Shown: positions 1 through 9,008 of the stretch, in pieces
How the letters are laid out: each line of letters starts with the position of its first letter
How positions within the stretch are numbered: position 1 is the first letter of the stretch
From: Aestuariibaculum sp. M13
GTDB lineage: Bacteria; Bacteroidota; Bacteroidia; Flavobacteriales; Flavobacteriaceae
Assembly (NCBI RefSeq): GCF_024723255.1
Contig: NZ_JANIAC010000005.1
Location: 186,001 to 250,000 of the forward strand
DNA: 64,000 nt
Direction of reading: 5' to 3'
The notes under the pieces: generated by a model
What the model was told of the DNA's origin: nothing
Database searches by the model: none
Seen by the model: only the letters and a program-made list of their open reading frames with translations
Program-made: the position numbers and the translations under genes

Positions 1-351
1 ACAGTAACCGAAGCCGATGTTACAACGTGGTTTGAAGTGGGAACCGTTGCCGATTTTCCGGAGAATAGCGGAGCCTGTATAAAGTACAAAACCAAGCAGA
101 TAGCGGTTTATAATTTTGTTAGAAAAAATAAGTGGTATGCCGCACAAAATCTTTGTCCGCATAAAATGGAAATGGTGTTGTCTCTAGGAATGGTGGGAGA
201 TAAGGATGGGATCGCAAAAGTAGCCTGCCCGATGCATAAAAAGAATTTTTCGTTGGAAGACGGTTCTAATTTAAACGGTGATGATTTAAAAATTGCGACT
301 TATCCTGTTAAAATTAAAGATGGAAATGTGTATATTGGCTTTTCAGACTAA
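1..351 (+). CDS. nirD: Nitrite reductase [NAD(P)H] small subunit NirD, 5' end outside the window
   Basis: Frame 1 is open from the first base to the stop at 351, so the gene begins left of the window; the GTG at 37 is only an internal codon following in-frame TVTEADVTTWFEVG-like sequence. The product is a small Rieske-fold protein of the NirD family, the partner of the sirohaem/FAD subunit NirB in assimilatory reduction of nitrite to ammonium in the cytoplasm. It keeps a CPH motif and, about 21 residues later, CPMH, which are Rieske-type cluster ligands that many NirD proteins have lost; cluster binding is therefore possible but unproven. The gene for the large subunit would be expected immediately upstream. 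It is followed after 15 bp by the DUF4202 gene, probably in the same transcript. Confidence 0.88.
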   Translation, partial: TVTEADVTTWFEVGTVADFPENSGACIKYKTKQIAVYNFVRKNKWYAAQNLCPHKMEMVLSLGMVGDKDGIAKVACPMHKKNFSLEDGSNLNGDDLKIATYPVKIKDGNVYIGFSD

Positions 352-366
352 TATATACCAAACCAA

Positions 367-951
367 ATGGAACCAACAAGATTTGAAACGGCAATAGCCT
401 TAATAGATAAAAAGAATTCAGAAGATCCTAATGTGTATCACAGTCATGGTTTAGATTTTCCAAAAGAATTGTTATACTCGCAACGCATGTCTCAAAAACT
501 GTTACAGTTTAAGCCGAATGCATCAAGAGCCTTGCAATTGGCAGCCAGAGCGCAACATATATGCCGATGGAAAATTGCAAGAGACGAGTATCCTATGGAT
601 CGCGTAGGGTATTTAAAATGGCGAGAAACTCTAAAAAAAATGCATGCCGAATTAACTGCGGAAATTTTAAAGGAAGTAGGGTATGAAGATGAATTTATTG
701 ATCGCGTTTCGTTTTTAATTAATAAAAAATTAATCAAGAAAAATGAAGAAAGTCAGACTATTGAAGATGTCATTTGTCTGGTGTTCTTAGATTATTATTT
801 TGAAGAATTTGCTGCTAAGCATGAAGATGAAAAGGTTATTGATATTCTTCAAAAAACATGGGTTAAAATGTCTGATGAAGGACATGAGGAAGCCTTGAAA
901 ATTAAGTTTTCAGATAAAAGTTTAGCCTTGGTAAAACAAGCGATTTCTTAA
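367..951 (+). CDS. DUF4202 family protein
   Basis: A 194-residue soluble protein recognised as DUF4202 from its conserved central segment (AARAQHICRW, RDEYPMDRVGYLKWR) and the later DVICLVFLDYYFEEF block. The many conserved His, Arg, Asp and Glu residues in the helical core recall metal-dependent HD-like or hydrolase proteins, but no biochemical function is established. It lies 15 bp after nirD and 13 bp before the NarX-like kinase, so it is almost certainly co-transcribed with nitrite reduction genes; DUF4202 genes commonly sit beside assimilatory nitrite reductase genes in other bacteria, which suggests a regulatory or repair role in that pathway. No signal peptide or membrane segment is visible. 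Confidence 0.8.
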   Translation: MEPTRFETAIALIDKKNSEDPNVYHSHGLDFPKELLYSQRMSQKLLQFKPNASRALQLAARAQHICRWKIARDEYPMDRVGYLKWRETLKKMHAELTAEILKEVGYEDEFIDRVSFLINKKLIKKNEESQTIEDVICLVFLDYYFEEFAAKHEDEKVIDILQKTWVKMSDEGHEEALKIKFSDKSLALVKQAIS

Positions 952-964
952 ACAGTATTTAAAA

Positions 965-2782
965 ATGACAAATAACGGTAATTCATTAGATCAGCGTACG
1001 TTTGATAAGTTAAGCCGTTTGTATATTATTGCCCTAAGTACCATTGCGCTTTCGGTAATTGTTAGCCAGATTCTTATTCGCAAGCATTTAAATGCGCAAC
1101 AAAGTGACTCGACCGTTATTAACATTGCGGGAAGACAGCGTATGCTTAGTCAGAAGCTTACAAAGGACATTGTTGCACTTTCAGTCGAGCAGGAATTAAA
1201 AGAGCGTATTCTACTTAAAGATAAAATAAAGGCGACCTTAAAACTTTGGGAAACGTCGCATTATTCACTTCAGGAAGGAAGCGAAAGTTTAGGGCTTCCA
1301 GGGAATAATAGTACTGTTATTTCAGATAAGTTTCAAAAGTTAAATCCTATATTCAATACGATAAGTCGTTCGGCTCAAACAATCATAGAAGATATTGAGA
1401 ATGTCCCGCCGTTACCGAATTCGGCTTTTTCTGAAGATATTAAAAAGGTTAGGCAGAATGAAGGTGAGTTTTTGTCTGTGATGGACGAAATTGTAAATCA
1501 ATACGATTTAGAAGCTAATGAAAAAGTGAGCTGGTTACGTCGTTTGGAGATGTTGCTTACTATTTTAACGCTTATCATTTTACTGGCTGAATTTTTATTC
1601 ATTTTTTGGCCAACAGCAAAGTCGGTTAGAGCGACTTTGGCAGAATTATTATCGGCAGAACAACGTGCCAAGCAAATGGCTATTGATGCTGACGAACTGA
1701 GTGTAGCCAAAGAGAAATCGATGCGTGAATTACGTGCTTTAAATCACGCCATGGATGAAACTTTATTGTTTGCTCGTATTACTCAAAGTGGAAATGTGGT
1801 TCATATTGGAAAACGATTTTCACGATTGTTTAAGTTTTCAGGATTTAATGTGACTACAAGTTTTTCAGAAGTGATTTCTGTGCACGAAAAAGAGCAGTTG
1901 GTTTTAGAAAGTATCATTTCAAAAAGTAAGAAAACCGGTTGGCAAGGCGAGGTTAAAGCAACTACAAAAGATCATGAAGATATCTGGTTAGAGATGGCTA
2001 TCATTCCATTTAGTCCAAGCGATGATCGCCCAGAACTTTTAATTATTGCTTCCGATATTACTACCAGAAAAGCAGCACAGTTAGAAATAGAACGCCTAAC
2101 TAAAGCGAGTTTTGAGGAGAAGATGGATCAGCAGAAAATCATCTCCAGTAAGATTATTGAAAATCAGGAAAAGGAACAAAATCGCATAGCAAAGGATGTT
2201 CACGATGGTATTGGACAAATGCTTACCGGATTAAAGTATAATTTGGAAAGTATTGATATTTCAGATATTGATAAGACAGCTAAAAAAATTGAGCATTTAA
2301 AGGAGTTAACCACTAATATTATTAAGGGAGTAAGAACGGCAACCTTTAACTTAACGCCACCAGAATTAACCGATCATGGTATTGTTCCAGCGATAAATAA
2401 GTTAACGCACGAGTTGGCAAAATTAACAGGGAAAAATATTGTACTATTTAACAAAACCGACTTTAATAAGCGTCTGGATTCTCTGGTTGAAATTAATATT
2501 TACCGAATTGTTCAGGAGGCTATTAATAATGCGATTAAGTATGCCAATTCTACGCATATTTTAGTGTCGTTATCACATAGTGAAAATATACTTAGTATTG
2601 TTATAGATGACAACGGAAAGGGGTTTGATCCTTCGAAGGTTAAGAAAGTAAAAGAAGGTGATGGAGGTATGGGGATGACCTTTATGAAAGAACGTATAAA
2701 GTACATAGAAGGGCGCTTTTTTATTCATTCTGAAATAGATAAAGGCACGCGGGTAACTTTAAATATTCCTATTAAAGAGTAA
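965..2782 (+). CDS. NarX-like membrane sensor histidine kinase
   Basis: A 605-residue membrane sensor. Order of parts: first membrane helix about residues 18-38; a periplasmic helical domain containing NIAGRQRMLSQKLTKD, the hallmark of PilJ/NarX-type nitrate-sensing (type IV pili methyl-accepting-like) domains; second membrane helix about 193-215; a coiled linker; a PAS domain about 245-375; a HisKA_3 dimerisation domain with phospho-acceptor His413 in KDVHDGIGQ; and a HATPase domain with EAINNAIKYA and DDNGKGFDPS boxes. It is cognate with the LuxR-type regulator that follows. The position between nirD and the nitrate reductase gene makes nitrate or nitrite the probable ligand, as for NarX; this is inference from domain type plus context. 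Confidence 0.85.
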   Translation: MTNNGNSLDQRTFDKLSRLYIIALSTIALSVIVSQILIRKHLNAQQSDSTVINIAGRQRMLSQKLTKDIVALSVEQELKERILLKDKIKATLKLWETSHYSLQEGSESLGLPGNNSTVISDKFQKLNPIFNTISRSAQTIIEDIENVPPLPNSAFSEDIKKVRQNEGEFLSVMDEIVNQYDLEANEKVSWLRRLEMLLTILTLIILLAEFLFIFWPTAKSVRATLAELLSAEQRAKQMAIDADELSVAKEKSMRELRALNHAMDETLLFARITQSGNVVHIGKRFSRLFKFSGFNVTTSFSEVISVHEKEQLVLESIISKSKKTGWQGEVKATTKDHEDIWLEMAIIPFSPSDDRPELLIIASDITTRKAAQLEIERLTKASFEEKMDQQKIISSKIIENQEKEQNRIAKDVHDGIGQMLTGLKYNLESIDISDIDKTAKKIEHLKELTTNIIKGVRTATFNLTPPELTDHGIVPAINKLTHELAKLTGKNIVLFNKTDFNKRLDSLVEINIYRIVQEAINNAIKYANSTHILVSLSHSENILSIVIDDNGKGFDPSKVKKVKEGDGGMGMTFMKERIKYIEGRFFIHSEIDKGTRVTLNIPIKE

Positions 2783-2795
2783 GTATTTTCACTTA
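2780..2795. promoter_or_regulatory. Weak copy of the TAAGTA-type palindrome upstream of the NarL-like gene
   Basis: taagtattttcacttA matches the palindrome seen at 3728, 27016 and 31950 in 14 of 16 positions, with one mismatch in the right half-site. It overlaps the stop codon of the kinase gene and lies about 8 bp before a candidate -7 box. It is a weaker candidate than the others. Confidence 0.35.
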
Positions 2796-2802
2796 AATTT
2801 TA

Positions 2803-2810
2803 TATTTTTG
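2803..2810 (+). promoter_or_regulatory. Candidate -7 box for the NarL-like regulator gene
   Basis: TATTTTTG fits the Bacteroidota -7 consensus TAnnTTTG. It would give a leader of roughly 105 bases before the ATG at 2923, allowing the regulator to be transcribed separately from the kinase. Confidence 0.4.
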
Positions 2811-2922
2811 CTACGTAGGTTCTTTCTGTGTCATTTAAATATTGAGTAGCTTAGCTGAAATAATATTAATAAAGAACTTTCTAAATTTTAAATGTCGCTT
2901 TAGTGATTAAATTGATAGTATT

Positions 2923-3588
2923 ATGAGTGTTATAAATGTAGTTTTAGCCGATGACCATGTTTTAGTAAGAGATGGAATTAAGGCGCTTTTAGAAGATCAG
3001 GATGGTATTAAGGTCATTGATGAAGCTTCAAATGGGCTTGAGGCTCTTGAAGTAATTAAAAAGCAAAATCCACATTTGTTAATTGTCGATATCCGCATGC
3101 CAGAAATGAATGGTATTGAGGTTGTTCAAAAAATAAAAGAGCAGCAAATCGATGTTAAAACACTGGTGTTATCAATGCACGATTCTGAAGAATATGTAGT
3201 AAAAGCTATTCAGGCAGGTGCCGATGGCTATCTGTTAAAAGGAGCCAGTAAGGAAGAGTTTCTAAAAGCATTAAATAGTATTGCTGGTGGTGGTAAGTAT
3301 TTTACCGGAGATGTTTCAGCTATTATCATGAATAATTTTGTAAGCGGTAATGCGGTTAAGGAAACTCCAAAAATTAAGAAAAAAATTAACGATCCATTTA
3401 ATTTAACGAAACGCGAACGTCAGATTCTTGAACTTGTTTTACAGTTGAAAAATAATAAGGATATTGCTGAAGAACTTGAAATTAGTAAGCGTACTGCAGA
3501 AGTTCATCGTTTTAACTTGATGAAAAAATTAGAGGTTAAAAATCTAATGGAGTTAAGTAATAAAGCTAAAGAGTACGATTTAGTTTAA
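2923..3588 (+). CDS. NarL/FixJ-type response regulator
   Basis: A 221-residue two-domain regulator: CheY-like receiver (residues 1-120) with acidic pocket Asp10/Asp11, phosphorylation site Asp56 in LLIVDIRMPEMNG, and the conserved Lys in GYLLKGAS; then a LuxR-type helix-turn-helix (about 155-215; LTKRERQILELV, NNKDIAEELEISKRTAEVHR). It follows the NarX-like kinase by 140 bp and precedes the nitrate reductase gene by 358 bp, which is the arrangement expected of a nitrate-responsive NarX/NarL pair controlling nitrate assimilation. Its DNA targets cannot be read from the sequence. Confidence 0.88.
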   Translation: MSVINVVLADDHVLVRDGIKALLEDQDGIKVIDEASNGLEALEVIKKQNPHLLIVDIRMPEMNGIEVVQKIKEQQIDVKTLVLSMHDSEEYVVKAIQAGADGYLLKGASKEEFLKALNSIAGGGKYFTGDVSAIIMNNFVSGNAVKETPKIKKKINDPFNLTKRERQILELVLQLKNNKDIAEELEISKRTAEVHRFNLMKKLEVKNLMELSNKAKEYDLV

Positions 3589-3727
3589 CTGTTGTTCATC
3601 TTAAATTTGTTAATTGTTTCATATTGGTATTTAATTCTATTCAATTTTTAACATATTCTTAAAAAGTTATTTTATTCTTTAACGAAACTGTATTTATTGT
3701 TTTATACGTATTTTTAATTTTTAAAAT

Positions 3728-3743
3728 TAAGTATTTATACTTA
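3728..3743. promoter_or_regulatory. Palindromic operator at the nitrate reductase promoter
   Basis: taagtatttatactta, an inverted repeat with Fnr/Crp-like geometry (AAGTA-N4-TACTT). Its last two bases are the first two of the -7 box at 3742. The same arrangement occurs before the Fnr-like gene (27016-27031). Confidence 0.65.
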
Positions 3744-3749
3744 ATTTTG
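3742..3749 (+). promoter_or_regulatory. -7 promoter box of the nitrate reductase operon
   Basis: TAATTTTG matches TAnnTTTG. No TTG-type -33 element lies at the right distance, and the palindrome occupies that region instead, which suggests activator-dependent transcription. The start would fall near 3756, giving a long leader of about 190 bases. Confidence 0.55.
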
Positions 3750-3759
3750 TAAGTGTAAG

Positions 3760-3803
3760 GATGCTGTTTTCTCTTTTCAATTTTGAAAATTCAATAAAGC
3801 ATC
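3760..3803 (+). promoter_or_regulatory. Potential stem-loop at the 5' end of the nitrate reductase leader
   Basis: GATGCT (3760-3765) pairs with AGCATC (3798-3803), and inside it TTTTCAA/TTGAAAA (3774-3789) forms a second stem. The remaining leader up to 3946 is AT-rich and contains no ORF or other feature I recognise. A regulatory or mRNA-stabilising role is a guess. Confidence 0.35.
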
Positions 3804-3946
3804 ATCTTTTAGAAATGCAAGTTAGAGTTGCTTGAATTAGTAAATTGAAAAAAGAAAAGGGTTCTTTTTATCGTATTACTAATAATGATTGTATCCTGAC
3901 TTTGTGTTGCTAAAATGTTTTAAATTAGTGTAAAACGCAGTGGTTT

Positions 3947-6900
3947 ATGTTAAAAAATGAAGTAAAAACAACGTGCTCGTATTGCGGCGTAGGATGTGGT
4001 ATTATCGTTAAAAAGGACAGTAATAATAAAGTCATTGTAGAAGGCGATAAAGACCATCCGGTAAATAAAGGTATGCTGTGTTCAAAAGGAATGAACCTGC
4101 ATTATGTGGCAAACGACACTTCAGACCGAATTTTATATCCAGAAATGCGTTGGAGCCGTTCACATCCTCGTGAACGTGTAAGCTGGGATGATGCCTTAGA
4201 TCGCGCTGCGAGTGTTTTTAAATCTATAATAAAGAAACACGGTCCGGATAGTGTTGGTTTTTATGTTTCAGGACAAAGCTTAACCGAAGAATATTATATT
4301 GCCAATAAATTAACCAAAGGATTTTTAGGAACCAATAATATCGATACCAACTCCAGACTTTGTATGAGTTCGGCGGTGGTAGGCTATAAAAAAACCTTTG
4401 GTGAAGATAGTGTTCCAATTTCGTATGCCGATATTGAATTGGCTGATTGCTTTTTAATTACAGGAGCTAACCCAGCGTGGTGTCATCCTATATTATTCCG
4501 CCGCCTGGAAAAACATAAAGAGGAAAAACCGGATGTGAAAATTATTGTGGTAGATCCGCGTAAAACCGATACGGCTAATTTTGCCGATATTCATCTGCAA
4601 TTGATTCCTGGAACCGATATCATTTTATATAATGCCATTGCAAGAAGCATTTTCGAACGTGGATTAATAAATGAAGAATTCATAAATAATTATACCGAAG
4701 GTTTCGATAAATATAAAGAACAGCTAGGTGAAACTACGGTTAAAGAAGCTTCAAGATTATGTGGTGTTCCCGAAAAGGATATTAGAAAGGCGGCCGACGT
4801 TATTGGTTTGTCTAAAGGCTTTATTAGCATGTGGGCCATGGGGTTAAACCAAAGTGTCGTGGGGACCGATAAAAATCTCGCTTTATTAAATCTGTCTTTG
4901 ATTACTGGGCAGGTTGGGAAACCTGGCTCCGGACCATTTTCACTTACAGGTCAGCCCAATGCTATGGGTGGTCGTGAGGTTGGTGGTATGGCTAACTTAT
5001 TGGCGGTTCATAAAGATTTAATGAACGAAGAACATCGCCGGGAAGTGGCGCAATTCTGGGGAGTTGAAAAGATTTCACCAAACCCGGGATTAACCGCTAC
5101 ACAGATGTTTGATGCTTTAGAATCTGGAAAATTAAAAGCCATTTGGATTGCCTGTACCAACCCGTTAGTGAGTTTACCCAATACACATCGTATTGAAAAG
5201 GCCATGAAGAACGCCAAATTCGTTGTTGTTCAGGATATTTCTCATAAATCGGATACTGTAGCTTACGCCGATTTGGTATTGCCGGCTGCTGCATGGTTAG
5301 AAAAAGAAGGAACGATGACCAATTCAGAGCGTCGAATTTCGTATTTACCAAAGGAAATTAATGCGCCTGGTGAAGCCAGACCCGATGTTGAAATCTTTTG
5401 TGATTTTGCACAGCGCATGGGTTTCAGAGGGTTTAACTATAATAGTGCCGAGGAGATTTACGATGAGTACGCTGCAATGACAAAAGGTACTAATATAGAT
5501 GTATCCTTTTTAAATTACGACCGATTAAAAAATGAAGGAACCTTTCAATGGCCGGTTTCGGAATACAGACATCCAGGAACGCCAAGGTTATTTCAGGATA
5601 AAAAATTCTATACACCATCGCAAAAAGCAATATTTAATGTGCCGGCAGGTATTATAAATACATCGCTTCAACCCAATGATGAGTATCCGTTAATATTAAC
5701 AACAGGGCGTGTGCGAGATCAATGGCATACCATGACCAAAACGGGTAAGGTGGCACGTTTAAAAACGCATTATCCAACACCTGTATTAGAAATTAATCCG
5801 GTAGATGCTTATTTATCTAAAATTAAAGATGGCGATATTACCGAAATAAAAAGTGAAAACGGAACCGTACGTGTTAGAGCTAAGGTTACTGAAAATATAG
5901 GAAAGGGAGTGGTGTTTTTACCAATGCACTGGGGAAAACAATTGCAGAGTGACCTAAATAGGGCTAATAATTTAACCAACACCCATATCGATCCGCAATC
6001 GAAGGAGCCTGATTTTAAATTTACACGTGTATCAGTTTCAAAATATAAAAAACCGGTAGAGAAAATAATTATCGTAGGCGCAGGAGCAGCGGCATTCAGG
6101 TTTGTTCAAAATTATAGAGAAAATAACCAAGAAGATGAAATTCATGTGTTTTCAAAAGAACCTAATTTGTTTTATAATCGCGTACTTCTTCCTGAGTATA
6201 TCACTGAAGAGTTGACCTGGGAACAACTTTTGAAAATTAAAAAAACCGAATTAAACAAACTGGAAATTAAAATCCACCCAGAAACTTTAATTGATAAAAT
6301 AGATTCCGAAAATAAAATTGTGACTGATAGTCACGGTGTACAACATACGTTTGATAAATTGATATTGGCTACAGGAAGCCGTGCCTTTATCCCAAAGGAT
6401 GTTCAAATTAATCTTCCCGGCCGATTTACCATGCGTAATAAAAGTGATGCCGATAGTTTTAAAGCTTATTTAGACGCCACCGGATTGCCACCTGAGGAAC
6501 AGCATATTGTGATTGTTGGGGGTGGATTGTTAGGGTTGGAGCTGGCAGCTGCCATGAAGCATAAAAAAGTGAAAGTCACTATTATTCAACGTGCTTCAAG
6601 GTTAATGGAACGTCAGTTAGATGCGATTTCAAGTAAGTTACTATCGTTAGATGTTCAGGAGCGAGGTATTCAGATTTATTTTGATAATGAGGTGAGCACG
6701 GTGTTTGATGATGAGGATACCGGCGAATTAAATATCACTTTAAAAAGTGGTAAGTTTATTACTGCTAATGCCATTGTTTATGCTATAGGAACGATTCCAA
6801 ATGTTGAAATTGCTCGCGAAAATGGCATTGTTTGTGGACGAGGTGTTAAGGTGAATCAGCATTTACAATCGTCGCATCAAGATATTTTTGCTATTGGGGA

Positions 6901-7468
6901 AATTGCAGAATATAACAATCAGTTATTCGGAATTACATCGGCGGCAGAAGAACAAGCCAATATTCTTTCAAACTACATAGCAGGAGATGTTAGTTGTGCC
7001 TACAATGGTTCGGTTTTAATGAATATTCTAAAATTCAACGATTTGAATTTGTGTAGTATTGGTGAGATTAAAGTTCCTGAGAATGATGATTCTTATGAGG
7101 AAGTCATATTTACAGATATTTCGAAGCGGTACTATAAAAAATGCATTGTTAAGGACGATTTATTAATTGGCGCGGTTTTAATGGGCGATAAAAATGAGTT
7201 TGCCGAGTTTAAAACCATGGTAGAGAGTAAAATTGAAATGGCCGATAAACGGGATACTTTGCTTCGAGGTGCTTCAAACGATGTGCCTGTTCTAGGTAAA
7301 CTGGTATGTTCATGCAGTCAGGTAGGCGCCGGAAATATTGAAGAAGCTATTAGTAAAGGGTGTACAGACTTTACCGAACTTTGTAATAAAACGGGAGCTG
7401 GTTTAGGTTGCGGAAGTTGTAAAACTGAGGTTAGAGAACTATTATATGGAACGAAGGTTTTAGCATAA
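3947..7468 (+). CDS. nasA: Assimilatory nitrate reductase fused to a NirB-like FAD/[2Fe-2S] module
   Basis: A 1173-residue cytoplasmic molybdoenzyme reducing nitrate to nitrite. Residues 1-55 form the Fe4S4 domain (Cys10, Cys13, Cys17, Cys45); the molybdopterin oxidoreductase body follows, with the Nap/Nas-type Mo ligand Cys139 in SRLCMSSAV; the dinucleotide-binding domain starts near 575 (TTGRVRDQWHTMTKTGK). From about residue 705 a pyridine nucleotide-disulfide oxidoreductase domain begins (IIIVGAGAAAFRF; second Rossmann motif IVIVGGGLLGLELAAAM), and the C-terminus (about 1115-1165) is a BFD-type [2Fe-2S] domain (CSCSQ and GCGSC). The extra half resembles the NADH-oxidising half of NirB/NasB, so electron entry and catalysis are on one chain. 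It is 5 bp from the rubredoxin-like gene. The symbol refers to the catalytic half. Confidence 0.9.
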   Translation: MLKNEVKTTCSYCGVGCGIIVKKDSNNKVIVEGDKDHPVNKGMLCSKGMNLHYVANDTSDRILYPEMRWSRSHPRERVSWDDALDRAASVFKSIIKKHGPDSVGFYVSGQSLTEEYYIANKLTKGFLGTNNIDTNSRLCMSSAVVGYKKTFGEDSVPISYADIELADCFLITGANPAWCHPILFRRLEKHKEEKPDVKIIVVDPRKTDTANFADIHLQLIPGTDIILYNAIARSIFERGLINEEFINNYTEGFDKYKEQLGETTVKEASRLCGVPEKDIRKAADVIGLSKGFISMWAMGLNQSVVGTDKNLALLNLSLITGQVGKPGSGPFSLTGQPNAMGGREVGGMANLLAVHKDLMNEEHRREVAQFWGVEKISPNPGLTATQMFDALESGKLKAIWIACTNPLVSLPNTHRIEKAMKNAKFVVVQDISHKSDTVAYADLVLPAAAWLEKEGTMTNSERRISYLPKEINAPGEARPDVEIFCDFAQRMGFRGFNYNSAEEIYDEYAAMTKGTNIDVSFLNYDRLKNEGTFQWPVSEYRHPGTPRLFQDKKFYTPSQKAIFNVPAGIINTSLQPNDEYPLILTTGRVRDQWHTMTKTGKVARLKTHYPTPVLEINPVDAYLSKIKDGDITEIKSENGTVRVRAKVTENIGKGVVFLPMHWGKQLQSDLNRANNLTNTHIDPQSKEPDFKFTRVSVSKYKKPVEKIIIVGAGAAAFRFVQNYRENNQEDEIHVFSKEPNLFYNRVLLPEYITEELTWEQLLKIKKTELNKLEIKIHPETLIDKIDSENKIVTDSHGVQHTFDKLILATGSRAFIPKDVQINLPGRFTMRNKSDADSFKAYLDATGLPPEEQHIVIVGGGLLGLELAAAMKHKKVKVTIIQRASRLMERQLDAISSKLLSLDVQERGIQIYFDNEVSTVFDDEDTGELNITLKSGKFITANAIVYAIGTIPNVEIARENGIVCGRGVKVNQHLQSSHQDIFAIGEIAEYNNQLFGITSAAEEQANILSNYIAGDVSCAYNGSVLMNILKFNDLNLCSIGEIKVPENDDSYEEVIFTDISKRYYKKCIVKDDLLIGAVLMGDKNEFAEFKTMVESKIEMADKRDTLLRGASNDVPVLGKLVCSCSQVGAGNIEEAISKGCTDFTELCNKTGAGLGCGSCKTEVRELLYGTKVLA

Positions 7469-7473
7469 GAACT

Positions 7474-8913
7474 ATGAAAATCAAGACAAAAGAATCATAC
7501 AGATTAAGAATCAACGGAGGGGTGCTTTCTCCGGGCGAGTTAAAATATATTTGTGAAGCCGCAGAAGGTTTAGGTTTAGATGCTATTTCGTTTGGTTCAC
7601 GTCAGGATATTATTTTTCCGGAGGAAATAGATGAATCTAAGTTTAGTCAGTTTGATAAAATAAAGTTTATTAAACCCAAGCGTGATGGTATGGAAAATAT
7701 TGTATCGTCATATGTTTCTGCTGATATTTTGCCAAGTACCTCCTGGTTAACAAGTGATAGGTATTTATATGTTTTAGAGCAGTTTAAGCATAAATTAAAA
7801 CTTCGCGTCAATATTACAGACCCAAAGCAGCGACTAGTGCCTTTGTTTACAGGAAATGTAAACTTTATCGCCTCAGAACACGAAGATTACTGGTATTTGT
7901 ATGTAAGACTTCCGGAATGGAAAAAAACAGTGATGTATCCGGCTTTGATTTATAGTTGGGATATGGATAAAATAGAACACGCTATTGAAAAAGTCTTAAT
8001 TGAAGAGTCTGAAAATGTAGAAACCCTTTTTGAGCTGGTTAGTGATGCTGTAGATACCAATAACAGAACAGTAGACAGACCTTTGGAAGTGCCTTTTTAT
8101 CCGTTTCCTTATTATGAAGGTATGAATCGTTTTGGCGATAAATATTGGTTAGGATTGTACTGGAGGAATAACCGCTACGACATCAGGTTTTTAAAGGCGA
8201 TGTGCGATTTATGTGCCGAAAATAAAATTGGTAAAATTTCAATTACGCCGTGGAAATCCTTTATTGTAAAAGGTATTCCAATGAAATTTAAATTACAATG
8301 GGAACGCTTTTTAGGAAGTTATGGTATTAATGTACGTCACTCTATGCTCGAATTAAACTGGCATTTGCCGGTTTTTGATGCTGCTGCTTTAAATCTTAAA
8401 AAGTATCTGGTTACCAATTTCGATCAGAATGATATTAGTACCTATGGACTAACTTTTGGCATCTCTAATTACGAGAGTAAAACCTATCATTTTACCTCCA
8501 TAGTTATTGAAAAAAACAAGCAACCAGAGAATTTAGGTGATTTTATAATTAGAGATACCTATAATTTATTGTATGCCAAGAATTTCGATCCGAATACACG
8601 AGAATACATCATGCATGTTCAGGATGTCGATAAGGTTGAACTTCCCGGCTTACTTATGGAATTAAGTAAATTGTATTTTGAACAATTGGGAATGGAGCGT
8701 GAAGAGGAAGTGGAAACTAATGTCATTAAAGATATGAGTGAAGAAGAAGTATATCAGTGTAAAGATTGTTTAACCATATATAATGCAGCTTACGGAGACC
8801 TTACACAGGATATTGTTCCTAATACACCTTTTGAAAATTTACCGGAAATGTATGAATGTTCCATTTGCGAAGCACCTAAAAGCAGTTTTGAAAAAAAGGT
8901 ATTTGTGAAATAA
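7474..8913 (+). CDS. Sirohaem-reductase-like protein with C-terminal rubredoxin domain
   Basis: A 479-residue protein. The N-terminus (about 3-70; YRLRINGGVLSPGELKYIC) is a nitrite/sulfite reductase ferredoxin-like half-domain, and the middle (about 100-400) keeps the general length and Trp/aromatic-rich character of such reductases. The four cysteines that bind the [4Fe-4S]-sirohaem pair in true reductases are absent: the only other cysteines before the tail are in MCDLCAEN. Residues 426-479 form a rubredoxin domain with YQCKDC and YECSIC knuckles. It begins 5 bp after the nitrate reductase gene and is probably translated with it. The likely role is an electron carrier or assembly partner of the Mo enzyme; catalysis of nitrite reduction by this chain is unlikely. 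The function is inferred, not established. Confidence 0.75.
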   Translation: MKIKTKESYRLRINGGVLSPGELKYICEAAEGLGLDAISFGSRQDIIFPEEIDESKFSQFDKIKFIKPKRDGMENIVSSYVSADILPSTSWLTSDRYLYVLEQFKHKLKLRVNITDPKQRLVPLFTGNVNFIASEHEDYWYLYVRLPEWKKTVMYPALIYSWDMDKIEHAIEKVLIEESENVETLFELVSDAVDTNNRTVDRPLEVPFYPFPYYEGMNRFGDKYWLGLYWRNNRYDIRFLKAMCDLCAENKIGKISITPWKSFIVKGIPMKFKLQWERFLGSYGINVRHSMLELNWHLPVFDAAALNLKKYLVTNFDQNDISTYGLTFGISNYESKTYHFTSIVIEKNKQPENLGDFIIRDTYNLLYAKNFDPNTREYIMHVQDVDKVELPGLLMELSKLYFEQLGMEREEEVETNVIKDMSEEEVYQCKDCLTIYNAAYGDLTQDIVPNTPFENLPEMYECSICEAPKSSFEKKVFVK

Positions 8914-8927
8914 TAAAATTTAAAATC

Positions 8928-8962
8928 CATCCACCGACACTTTTCAGCTATTCGTCTACACT
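8928..8962 (+). promoter_or_regulatory. LytTR-type direct repeats upstream of the receiver gene
   Basis: Two related copies, CATCCACCGACACT (from 8928) and TATTCGTCTACACT (from 8949), are spaced 21 bp apart; the second lies 60 bp before the -7 box at 9009. The same pattern recurs at 12587 and 12891. Binding by the LytTR regulator encoded at 11851 is inferred. Confidence 0.5.
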
Positions 8963-9008
8963 AAAATTGAAATTAACGAAATCAAATGCTATTTGAGCGA
9001 ATTACTTA

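Noticed and set aside
5097-5351. Minus-strand ORF within the nitrate reductase gene
   Set aside because: Antisense to conserved molybdoenzyme sequence; no independent promoter or family resemblance.
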